This document shows positions 1-5,778 of a stretch of DNA of 5,909 bases, in pieces; within the stretch, counting starts at the first letter, position 1, and every line of letters starts with the position of its first letter. This DNA comes from Planctomycetota bacterium (GTDB taxonomy: Bacteria > Planctomycetota > PUPC01 > DSUN01): contig DAOOIT010000137.1 of assembly GCA_035384565.1 (NCBI GenBank), positions 1 through 5,909 of the forward strand. The letters run 5' to 3'. The notes beneath the pieces were generated by a model. The model saw nothing but the letters and a program-made list of their open reading frames with translations, was not told the DNA's origin and did not search any database. The translations under genes were made by a program, and so were the position numbers.

Positions 1-26
1 AGAATGAGCGATTCTCGCGGCTCCGG

Positions 27-61
27 CCATATTCGCTCATCTGCGCGATGAGCAACTATGG
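27..61. repeat. Inverted-repeat element A (TGAGCRAVTATGG family)
   Basis: Two copies of the 13-bp motif face each other. CCATATTCGCTCATC (27-41) and GATGAGCAACTATGG (47-61) are 15-bp arms matching at 13 of 15 positions around a 5-bp centre, TGCGC. A partial further copy, ATGAGCGA at 4-11, is a perfect 8-bp inverted match to 33-40. The arms would form a hairpin in RNA, or a dyad binding site in DNA. The same arrangement recurs at 246-295, so this is a repeated unit and not a chance palindrome. Its function is unknown. Confidence 0.75.
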
Positions 62-122
62 GAGCGGGACTGGCCGGAGGGCGTAAGGCATTGGGGCATA
101 GAGGGTTATGGGATGGCCACCG

Positions 123-140
123 CGGGTGCCGCGGCACCCG
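123..140. repeat. 18-bp perfect palindrome
   Basis: CGGGTGCCGCGGCACCCG equals its own reverse complement over all 18 bases, with no central spacer. It lies between the two repeat elements in the gene-free left part of the window. A protein-dimer binding site is possible. With no spacer it would be a poor RNA hairpin. No neighbouring gene start explains it, and high G+C makes GC palindromes less surprising. Confidence 0.6.
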
Positions 141-169
141 TCCCACACTCCCCAAGGGCGGCCGCGTCG

Positions 170-244
170 GGATCGCCAAACCCTGATGAGCCAGAATTGA
201 GCAAGTATGGGCGGGAAGGCCGCCGAGCCGCCCGGATCGCCAAA
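170..244. repeat. 11-bp direct repeat GGATCGCCAAA, 64 bp apart
   Basis: GGATCGCCAAA occurs at 170-180 and again at 234-244. On the minus strand it reads TTTGGCGATCC. The second copy sits three bases before a TGAGCRAVTATGG-family copy (248-260, minus strand). A looser relative, TTTGGCGACC, occurs in the opposite sense at 487-496. It may be part of the same dispersed repeat unit as the 13-bp motif. Confidence 0.55.
197..210 (+). repeat. Solo copy of the TGAGCRAVTATGG motif
   Basis: TTGAGCAAGTATGG here is a perfect 14-bp inverted match to 248-261. It has no close partner arm on its left side, unlike the copies in the paired elements, so it looks like half of a unit. Together with the copy at 248-260 it could form a 65-bp inverted structure with further GC pairing inside (GGGCGG at 209-214 with CCGCCC at 228-233). 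Confidence 0.65.
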
Positions 245-245
245 G

Positions 246-295
246 CGCCATACTTGCTCAACTCCCCGCGGCGGCAGAGGTGAGCGAGTATGGCG
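246..295. repeat. Inverted-repeat element B (TGAGCRAVTATGG family)
   Basis: CGCCATACTTGCTCA (246-260) and TGAGCGAGTATGGCG (281-295) are 15-bp arms matching at 14 of 15 positions, with a 20-bp GC-rich spacer that contains CCGCGG. Architecture and orientation are the same as at 27-61, but the spacer is longer. The variable positions between copies (sixth and eighth of the motif) resemble divergence within a dispersed repeat family. The 1-380 stretch holds no convincing coding sequence: its open frames lack a good ribosome site or any recognisable protein. Confidence 0.75.
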
Positions 296-380
296 GCGGC
301 GTGTCTGGTTTCCAAGACAATGGGGGCGAGTGGGGGCGCAGGAGCCGGGGTTGGTGACCATCCGCTTCGCCAGCAAGAGC

Positions 381-409
381 TTGACCTCCGTGGTAAGTTG
401 GGGTATTAT
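381..409 (+). promoter_or_regulatory. Sigma70-type promoter of the secreted-protein gene
   Basis: TTGACC (381-386) and TATTAT (404-409) are each one base from the sigma70 -35 and -10 consensus and are separated by exactly 17 bp. Transcription would begin near 416, giving a leader of about 197 nt before the ATG at 613. The repeats at 1-295 lie upstream, where activator or repressor sites could sit. The call rests on hexamer match and spacing only. Confidence 0.68.
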
Positions 410-415
410 ACTGGA

Positions 416-612
416 GCCTGTGGCCGGTCACGGCCAGCCTTGTCCCTCTGCTCGCGGTCGCCATCGCTCTTGTTTTCCCCTGCGGCTTTGGCGACCGGCT
501 TCGAGAAGGGGAACACGCCGCCCATCCCCGTTGGCGGCTGTAAGCGCTTCCCCGTCAATCACATAGTGGGTGCGCGCCCGACGCGCTGCACCGCCTGAAG
601 CGAGGTGCACAG
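416..612 (+). promoter_or_regulatory. Structured 5' leader, candidate cis-regulatory RNA
   Basis: Four stem-loops follow one another in the predicted transcript. The first is TGGCCG (421-426) with CGGCCA (431-436). The second is a perfect 9-bp stem, CGGTCGCCA (455-463) with TGGCGACCG (489-497), around a 25-nt loop. The third is nested: GGGGAA (508-513) with TTCCCC (548-553), enclosing GCCGCC (517-522) with GGCGGC (533-538). The fourth is a 9-bp stem with one bulged base, 569-577 with 583-592. The arm GCACC (588-592) can pair either with GGTGC at 569-573 or with the identical GGTGC at 604-608, which overlaps the ribosome binding site. No ATG was seen in the leader. I do not recognise it as a known riboswitch class. 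Confidence 0.45.
602..607 (+). promoter_or_regulatory. Ribosome binding site of the secreted-protein gene
   Basis: GAGGTG matches the core of the anti-Shine-Dalgarno complement and lies 5 nt before the ATG at 613, which supports that start. The site overlaps GGTGCA (604-609), which is complementary to TGCACC (587-592). It could therefore be hidden in a 6-bp hairpin with an 11-nt loop. Confidence 0.7.
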
Positions 613-2892
613 ATGCCGTCGAATGCTTCTGGGAGGCCGTCCGCTTTGGGTTGCCGGGTGCTCGTGATGGCCGTCGCAGGGGCCGCCGCGCTGCTGGCGC
701 CGTGTGTGGTCGCTGACCTTGCCGGCTCCGCCAAGGGGGGCGGAACCTACAGGATCTCCGGGAAGATCGTGTGCGGCATCTTCGGCTTCGGCATCCCCGA
801 CGTCAAGCTGTACGGCCTGCCGGGCGACCCGAAGACCGATGGCGACGGCCGCTATAGCGTGCTGGTGCCCGAGGGGTGGTCCGGCGCGGTGTACCCGCTG
901 CGCGATCTCCTGCACTTCGACCCGTTTGGGCGGAACTATGTGAACGTAAGCGCCGACATCACCGATAACTACAAGACCACGCTGCCCGTTCCCGCAATCT
1001 CGGGATACGTGCGCACTGCCGCGGGGGACCCGATCGACTGCGTCTCGATGGTCGGCCTCCCCAACACTCCGATGACGAACTACCACGGCTTCTACCTGGC
1101 CTACGTGAAGAGCGGCAGCGACCGCACCGTCACTCCGCAGAAGCCGTCGTACGTCTTCACACCCCCCAGCCGCGTGCACACCGGCGTAGACAGTGACCTG
1201 AAGAATCAGAACTACACCGGGACGTCGGTGGGCGGGATTGTCGTGAGCCCGACTTCGGGCCTCACGACCACGGAGGGCGGGGGAACGGCGCAGTTCGCTG
1301 TGGTCCTCACCTCGGCCCCCACCGCGAACGTGGCGATCGGGCTCTCCTCGAGCGACCCGACCGAGGGAAGCGTGTCGCCCACTCAGTTGACCTTCACGCC
1401 GGCCAACTGGAACGTGCCGCAGACTGTGACCGTGACGGGATTGGACGACGACCTGCGCGACGGCCACGTGGCCTACACGATCATCACGGCGCCGGCGGTG
1501 AGCGGTGACGCCCTCTTCGACGGGAAGAACCCGTCGGACGTGTCGGTGACGAACCGGGACGACGACTCCCCCGGCATCACGGTGAGCCCGACCTCTGGCC
1601 TCGTCACCACCGAGGGAGGCGGCACGGCTCAGTTCACAGTGGTGCTTGATGGCCGGTCCACCGCCGACGTCACCGTGCCCCTCTCGTCGAGCGATCCCAC
1701 CGAGGGAGTGGCGGACACAGCCGCCGTGACCTTCACGCCAGCCAACTGGAACACACCGCAGGTAGTCACGATTACGGGGCTGGATGACCTGGAGTTCGAC
1801 GGCGATATCTCGTACACCATTCTCACGGGTGCGGCCACGAGCGCCGACGCAGGGTACAACGGCCTCAACGCGGCGGATGTCTCTGTGACCAACAAGGATG
1901 ACGACGCGCCGCCGCTTCTGCTGATCTCGGCACCCAAGAAGCTCGATTTCGGGGGAGTAGAGATTGGGCAATCGGCGGAGCTGGATGCCTTCACCGTGAC
2001 CAACGCCGGAGGCGGGCGTCTCACGGGAGGGGCCAGCATCTCCGGCGACTTCGCGATCGTCTCCGGCTCGGCGTTCAGCCTGCTGCCCGGGGAGAGCCAG
2101 AGCCTTCGCCTCCGCTTCGTGCCCACGGCGGCGGGCAAACGGAAGGCGACTCTGAACTTCCTGAGCAATGGCGGGACGGGCAAGCGCCCGATTCAGGGCG
2201 TCGGCAACCCGCACACCGTGGTGGTAGACAACCGCGACAATGAGGCAGACAAGCGGTTCGAGACTCTGTCGGGCGTCTGGCAGGCGGAGGGAACGCAGAC
2301 GAAGTTCTGGGCGACCGACTACTGCATCACCCCCACAGGCCCCGGCAATGCCGTCGCGGCCTGGCATTTCCGCGTGGCCTACGACGCCGTCTACGAGGTC
2401 TCGGTCTGGTGGCCCAAGGCCCTCAAGACCTGGGGCGCTGACGTGCCCTTCCGCACGTACCATGCCAAGGGGAATACCGTTGTGGCGGCGCGGCAGAACT
2501 CCAAGGGGGGCAAGTGGGTGCCCCTGGGCAAGTACGAGTTCGGGCCGGGCACCGACTGGCGAGTGGAGATCGCCAACAACGCGCTCGGGACGCACGTCGT
2601 CGCCGACGCGATCCAGGTCAAGTGGGTGGCCCCGCTGCCGATGCCGAAGGAGCCGGAGGAGCCGCTCAGCATCTTCGTCATGCCGTCGCGAGGCCCGGCG
2701 CCGCTCGACATCATCGTGGATGCTCTGGGTGCGCCGGCGGATGCAACCTGCCTCTGGGACTTCGGCGATGGCTCCAAGAAGATCAAAAGCAAGGGCACGA
2801 TGGCCCTGCACACGTACTACTCGCCGGGCGAGTACACGATCACCGTGACGGTCGGCGACGCGACGGCGAAGGCCATCGTCCAGGTGGAATAG
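613..2892 (+). CDS. Secreted multidomain beta-sandwich protein (Calx-beta-like, choice-of-anchor D, golvesin-like, PKD)
   Basis: This is a 759-residue exported protein with no recognisable enzyme domain, probably a surface or extracellular adhesion or carbohydrate-contacting protein. The signal peptide has a hydrophobic core at about 16-33, with likely cleavage after VVA (34). Two carboxypeptidase-regulatory-like beta modules follow at about 46-123 and 128-203; the second ends in QNYTGT. Two Calx-beta-like repeats occupy 208-318 and 321-431, each ending in DVSVTN(R/K)DDD, acidic residues that could bind calcium. An ASPM/SPD-2/Hydin-type (choice-of-anchor D) module spans about 434-531. A golvesin/Xly-type putative carbohydrate-binding module spans about 534-673 (VVDN near its start, VYEVSVWWP at 593-601). 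A PKD domain covers about 684-758, with WDFGDGS at 715-721. There is no C-terminal anchor, PEP-CTERM or type IX sorting signal. Cys31 is preceded by LAP, a poor lipobox, so a lipoprotein is unlikely. Domain names are by sequence recognition; the biological role is not known. Confidence 0.88.
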   Translation: MPSNASGRPSALGCRVLVMAVAGAAALLAPCVVADLAGSAKGGGTYRISGKIVCGIFGFGIPDVKLYGLPGDPKTDGDGRYSVLVPEGWSGAVYPLRDLLHFDPFGRNYVNVSADITDNYKTTLPVPAISGYVRTAAGDPIDCVSMVGLPNTPMTNYHGFYLAYVKSGSDRTVTPQKPSYVFTPPSRVHTGVDSDLKNQNYTGTSVGGIVVSPTSGLTTTEGGGTAQFAVVLTSAPTANVAIGLSSSDPTEGSVSPTQLTFTPANWNVPQTVTVTGLDDDLRDGHVAYTIITAPAVSGDALFDGKNPSDVSVTNRDDDSPGITVSPTSGLVTTEGGGTAQFTVVLDGRSTADVTVPLSSSDPTEGVADTAAVTFTPANWNTPQVVTITGLDDLEFDGDISYTILTGAATSADAGYNGLNAADVSVTNKDDDAPPLLLISAPKKLDFGGVEIGQSAELDAFTVTNAGGGRLTGGASISGDFAIVSGSAFSLLPGESQSLRLRFVPTAAGKRKATLNFLSNGGTGKRPIQGVGNPHTVVVDNRDNEADKRFETLSGVWQAEGTQTKFWATDYCITPTGPGNAVAAWHFRVAYDAVYEVSVWWPKALKTWGADVPFRTYHAKGNTVVAARQNSKGGKWVPLGKYEFGPGTDWRVEIANNALGTHVVADAIQVKWVAPLPMPKEPEEPLSIFVMPSRGPAPLDIIVDALGAPADATCLWDFGDGSKKIKSKGTMALHTYYSPGEYTITVTVGDATAKAIVQVE
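1234..1905 (+). repeat. Tandem Calx-beta-like coding repeat, two units
   Basis: The two units (1234-1566 and 1573-1905) encode 111 residues each, joined by Ser-Pro. They align without gaps, and I count about 72 identical residues of 111. The best conserved parts are VSPTSGL, TTEGGGTAQF, LSSSDPTEG, FTPANWN and DVSVTN. Synonymous positions have diverged clearly, which suggests an old internal duplication and not a recent, unstable one. Confidence 0.85.
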
Positions 2893-2896
2893 GGGG

Positions 2897-2927
2897 CCGG
2901 GCATGGCCCGGGTGGCTCACGCCCGGG
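2897..2927. terminator. GC hairpins in the convergent gap, possible weak terminator
   Basis: CCGGGC (2897-2902) and GCCCGG (2906-2911) form a perfect 6-bp stem with a 3-nt loop just after the stop of the secreted-protein gene. An alternative stem pairs 2907-2914 with 2920-2927 (7 Watson-Crick pairs and one wobble) and overlaps the stop of the convergent GT4 gene. GCCCGGGTG is also directly repeated (2906-2914, 2921-2929). No T-run follows on either strand, so this is not a canonical intrinsic terminator. Confidence 0.3.
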
Positions 2928-4068
2928 TGCTCCGGCGGCGCTCCAGCACCTCGCGGTACACGGCACCGACCAGCTCCGCCTGACGTTCCAGTGAGAAATG
3001 CTGGAGCGCGTATTCGCGCGCGCGGGCCCCGAGAGCCATGCGGCGTCGGGGGTCGCGCGCCAGCGCCACAATGGCGGCGGCAAGCCCATCCACCGTGTCA
3101 TCCACCACCAGGCCGCGATCGTCGTTGCCGACCAGCTCGGGCAACATCCCGCGCCGCGACGCGATGACGGGCACGCCCATGGCCATCGCCTCTCGCACGG
3201 CGCGGCACGAGCCGTCGGTGCCCGGCACCAGGAAGACCTTGGCATCGAGCGACGCCAGGGTGCGCACGTAGTCATCGCCTCGCTGATAGCCTGGGAAGAG
3301 AACGACCCCCTCGAGTCCCATGCGCCTCGAGGGCTCGATGGCGATGGTCTTGATGTGGGTGCCGCGCCCGATGATCAGCGCCCTCAGGTTGGGGAGTTGC
3401 GCGTGGGCCTGGGCAACGGCTTTGAGGAAGACGTCGAACCTCCGCCGCCACTGGACTCGTGCCACGATGCCGATGACAAAGGCATCTGGGGGCAGCCCGA
3501 GCTCGGCGCGCCGGCCGCCCGCGGCGCGGGCGGGGTCGAAACGCTCGAGGTCCACCGCGGTGTCGAAGAGCCAGGCCCTGTCGGCGGGCAGGCCGACCGT
3601 GCCAACGGCATGCCGCCGCGCGTGGTGCGAGATCAGGAGGAGGCCGTCGGTGAATTCGCGCGCCAGGCGCCCCTCCCAGTAGCCGAGGGGCCCTTCGCCG
3701 GCATAGCAGGAGCGGACGACCGCCGGCCGCCCCGGCATGTGCCGGGCCGCGAGGGCGGCCACGATGTGATCGTTGCGGAGGTGGCAATGCAGGAGGTCGA
3801 AATGCTCGGCCTCGAGCCAGCGCCGCAGCTTGCGTCCGTCGGGGTAGTTCTTGAACGGGTTCATGTGCTTGCTGAGGGCAAGCCCCGTGCGCACAGGGAT
3901 GCCCCGCTCGCGGGCGAGCGGCAGGATCGTGTTCTCCTGGCCCCGCGGCGCCTCTCCACAGGCGAAGGCAACGTCGCAGCCGTGGCGCATCAGCGCGGTG
4001 GCGAGGTTGACGGCTGGTTCGGCAGGGCCCGTGAGGCGCCAGTTGCTGAAGAGGTGAAGCACTTTCAT
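2917..4068 (-). CDS. GT-B glycosyltransferase, GT4 family
   Basis: This 383-residue protein probably transfers a sugar from a nucleotide-sugar donor to a glycolipid or polysaccharide at the cytoplasmic face of the inner membrane. The N-terminal acceptor-side domain has MKVLHLFSN and TGPAEPAVNLA (13-23), the place of the usual glycine-rich loop, and DLLHCH (91-96). The donor-binding C-terminal domain begins near FVIGIVARVQ (197-206). Its E-x7-E-like motif is D285-x7-E293 followed by AMAMGVPVIAS, so the first acidic residue is Asp where most GT4 enzymes have Glu. GMLPELV (307-313) is also typical. Length fits the family. It is the last gene of a three-gene operon: its ATG overlaps the kinase stop (ATGA, 4068-4065), and the ribosome site is weak (GGGG about 10 nt upstream), consistent with translational coupling. 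Donor and acceptor cannot be read from sequence. Confidence 0.87.
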   Translation of the reverse strand: MKVLHLFSNWRLTGPAEPAVNLATALMRHGCDVAFACGEAPRGQENTILPLARERGIPVRTGLALSKHMNPFKNYPDGRKLRRWLEAEHFDLLHCHLRNDHIVAALAARHMPGRPAVVRSCYAGEGPLGYWEGRLAREFTDGLLLISHHARRHAVGTVGLPADRAWLFDTAVDLERFDPARAAGGRRAELGLPPDAFVIGIVARVQWRRRFDVFLKAVAQAHAQLPNLRALIIGRGTHIKTIAIEPSRRMGLEGVVLFPGYQRGDDYVRTLASLDAKVFLVPGTDGSCRAVREAMAMGVPVIASRRGMLPELVGNDDRGLVVDDTVDGLAAAIVALARDPRRRMALGARAREYALQHFSLERQAELVGAVYREVLERRRSTRA

Positions 4069-4910
4069 GATGGTTGGCCCCTGCGGCGACGCTGGCGGGC
4101 TGCGACGCGCTGCCTGCCCAGGCGCAGGATCTCCCGGGGGAACCGGCCGCGCGTCCGCGTGCGATCGCCGGCGGCGTAGGCGACCAGGAACCGCATCTTG
4201 TCGGCACGCGTGACCCCGTGCGGCAGGTCAGCGAGTTGCGCGAGGTTCTTCGCCCGGCGGCGGCGGGTCAACGGCTTGCGGGCCGACAGACTCTCGAAAT
4301 CCAGCAGGTAGAAGACCCACCCGTCCGGCTGTTCGGCCGCGAGGAAGTTCTTGGCCGACCAGTCGTCGTGGTAGATGCCCAGGTCGTGCACCCTCCGCAA
4401 CCACGCGGCAAGCTGGCGGAGCAGGCGCCGCTTGGCCTGGAGCTGGTCGGCGGAGAGCGCGCCGGCGAAGCGTTCGGCGATGAGCCGGTTCAATGGCACG
4501 GCTCCCTCCACGTATCGGGTGACCAGGAAGGCGCTCGTGCCGTGACGAAACGCGGCGAGCGCCTCCGGCGCCGACACGCCCTTGCGGGCCAGCAGCGCCG
4601 CGCCGCGCCAGGCCCGGCGCGCACGAGAGCCGCGCAGCAGCTCCTTCAGCAGGTCGAGCGGCCCCGAGCGGCGGTACTCCTTCACACACGCCCAGGCATC
4701 GCGGCAGGGGACCCGCGTGACGGCGGTCCGTGCGTCCCGCTTCAGAACGCCGCGGCCGGTGGCCAGGGCCGTTCTGTGGGCGACGAGCATCTGCTCGAGT
4801 TGCCGGCGGTCGAGCCCGCGCGTCTGCCACACGCGGAGGGCGAGGCGGGTCGCGGGGGAGCTCTCGTGCTGTTCGGAGGAGGCCATCGCGCTCCCGTCCA
4901 GGGACCTCAT
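4065..4910 (-). CDS. Lipopolysaccharide kinase-like protein (Kdo/WaaP family)
   Basis: This 281-residue protein has a protein-kinase-like fold of the type that phosphorylates core sugars of lipopolysaccharide with ATP. Visible elements are the ATP-anchoring lysine in CVKEY (Lys77), the catalytic loop YHDDWSAKNFL (180-190, with His181, Asp183 and Asn188) and the metal-binding LLDFES (Asp204). The C-terminus is strongly basic (RQRRRRG), which may favour contact with acidic membrane lipids. The chosen ATG overlaps the GT2 stop as ATGA (4910-4907). GGAG lies only 2 nt before it, so an alternative ATG at 4886 (MASSEQ), with GGGAG 4 nt upstream, is also possible and would remove eight residues. The frame stays open far upstream across the GT2 gene, but that part is only a shadow. 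Flanking transferases support an envelope-glycan role. The exact sugar is unknown, and a related small-molecule kinase is possible. Confidence 0.82.
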   Translation of the reverse strand: MRSLDGSAMASSEQHESSPATRLALRVWQTRGLDRRQLEQMLVAHRTALATGRGVLKRDARTAVTRVPCRDAWACVKEYRRSGPLDLLKELLRGSRARRAWRGAALLARKGVSAPEALAAFRHGTSAFLVTRYVEGAVPLNRLIAERFAGALSADQLQAKRRLLRQLAAWLRRVHDLGIYHDDWSAKNFLAAEQPDGWVFYLLDFESLSARKPLTRRRRAKNLAQLADLPHGVTRADKMRFLVAYAAGDRTRTRGRFPREILRLGRQRVAARQRRRRGQPS

Positions 4911-5740
4911 CGCTCCGTCATCTGGTCGAGGGCCTCGAGGGCCTGGTCGCGTGCGGCGGCCGGGGCCTCGCGGTGCGCGCGCTCGAGGGCCTCGCGGCGG
5001 TGGCGGTCCCAGAGCTTGGCGTATTTCATGAAAACGCTGTAGGCCGCCAGCGAACAGAGGATCAGGCCGTGCTTGCCGTCGAGGAACCCGTGGCGGAGGA
5101 CGAACATGCGTAAGAAGCGCCACATCGGGCGCAGCGACAGGTTGGCCCACGTCGCCCGCTTGCCGCGGTCGTAGAGGTCCGCCGCCGACCAGGTGGTGTA
5201 GCGCCCGAATTTCTCGAGATACTGGTCCATCGAGCGGTACGTGTTGTGCAGGAAGTGCTCGCGGATTGTGCCTACGGAGCCGTCCACGATCACATCGGCG
5301 TGAACGTGCAGGTTCTCGTACCGCCCCTTGCCGTTCCGCCAGAGGCGGGTGAGGTAGTCGTGATGCCAGCCGCAGTGGCGGATGAGTTTGCCGAAAAAGA
5401 TGGTCATCCGCCTGATGCGGAACCCATCGTGCGGGGTGCCGTCGGCCAGGATGCGCTGGATGCGGGCACGCAGCTCCGGCGTCACCCGCTCGTCGGCGTC
5501 CAGCACCATCACCCAGTCGCTCTTCGCCTGCGGGATGGCCCAGTTCTTCTGCGTCGCAGAGTTCACGTACTCGTGCTGCACGATATGGCTCGTGTACGTG
5601 CGCGCGATCTCGAGGGTGCGGTCGGTCGAGAACGAGTCGACCACGAAGAGGTCGTCGGCCCAGGCCACGCTCTCGAGGCAGGCCGCGATGTTCTCCTCCT
5701 CGTTGAAGGTGGGCACGATGACGGTGAGGGTGGCAGGCAC
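4907..5740 (-). CDS. GT2 family glycosyltransferase, WaaE/KdtX-like
   Basis: This 277-residue GT-A glycosyltransferase resembles the WaaE/KdtX group, which adds a hexose to the lipopolysaccharide core. Motifs seen: TVIVPTFNEEENI (6-18), FVVDSFSTDRT (32-42), TQKNWAI (63-69), the metal-binding LDADE (80-84), HCGWHHDYLTRLW (122-134) and the C-terminal HGFLDGKHGL (217-226) followed by a hydrophobic stretch that could associate with membrane. The GTG start at 5740 is preferred: GGAG lies 8 nt upstream, and translation then begins just before the first beta strand, as is usual in the family. A longer frame from TTG at 5779 would start inside the -10 box of the promoter and upstream of the expected transcript start, so it is unlikely. 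First gene of the operon, ending in an ATGA overlap with the kinase. Specificity is not determinable here. Confidence 0.87.
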   Translation of the reverse strand: MPATLTVIVPTFNEEENIAACLESVAWADDLFVVDSFSTDRTLEIARTYTSHIVQHEYVNSATQKNWAIPQAKSDWVMVLDADERVTPELRARIQRILADGTPHDGFRIRRMTIFFGKLIRHCGWHHDYLTRLWRNGKGRYENLHVHADVIVDGSVGTIREHFLHNTYRSMDQYLEKFGRYTTWSAADLYDRGKRATWANLSLRPMWRFLRMFVLRHGFLDGKHGLILCSLAAYSVFMKYAKLWDRHRREALERAHREAPAAARDQALEALDQMTER

Positions 5741-5748
5741 AGAGCGCG

Positions 5749-5752
5749 CTCC
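5749..5752 (-). promoter_or_regulatory. Ribosome binding site deciding the GT2 start
   Basis: On the minus strand GGAG lies 8 nt before GTG (5740-5738). No comparable site precedes the in-frame TTG at 5779. With transcription starting near 5772, the leader would be about 32 nt. Confidence 0.6.
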
Positions 5753-5778
5753 GGAGGGTCGAGCCGTGGTCTGCGGCA

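Noticed and set aside
28..293. CRISPR-like array
   Set aside because: The repeated unit is only 13 bp, occurs in both orientations and has irregular spacing. No cas genes are present.
411..420. CTGGAGCCTG shared between 411-420 and 5859-5868
   Set aside because: A single 10-bp match without extended flanking similarity; treated as coincidence, although it could be repeat debris.
56..598. Several 60-120-codon open frames on both strands at the left end
   Set aside because: They overlap one another and the repeats, are Pro/Arg-rich, lack convincing ribosome sites, and apparent motif repeats such as VWRFGDP come from the DNA repeats.
566..598. Possible leader peptide from GTG 566, 10 codons
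   Set aside because: No ribosome site precedes it and the codons show no attenuation-like run. The segment is better explained by the 569-592 hairpin.
691..708. Lipoprotein signal with Cys31
   Set aside because: The residues before Cys31 are Leu-Ala-Pro. Pro at -1 is not compatible with a standard lipobox, whereas VVA before Asp35 fits signal peptidase I.
559..2904. A 781-codon open frame on the minus strand, antisense to the secreted-protein gene
   Set aside because: It mirrors the plus-strand gene in a GC-rich genome where stops are rare in the antisense frame. It is low in complexity, rich in Arg and His, shows no domain, and the opposing frame has a signal peptide and clear domains.
2998..4179. 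A 393-codon plus-strand open frame across the GT4 gene
   Set aside because: Antisense shadow of a gene with clear GT4 motifs; no ribosome site or recognisable domain.
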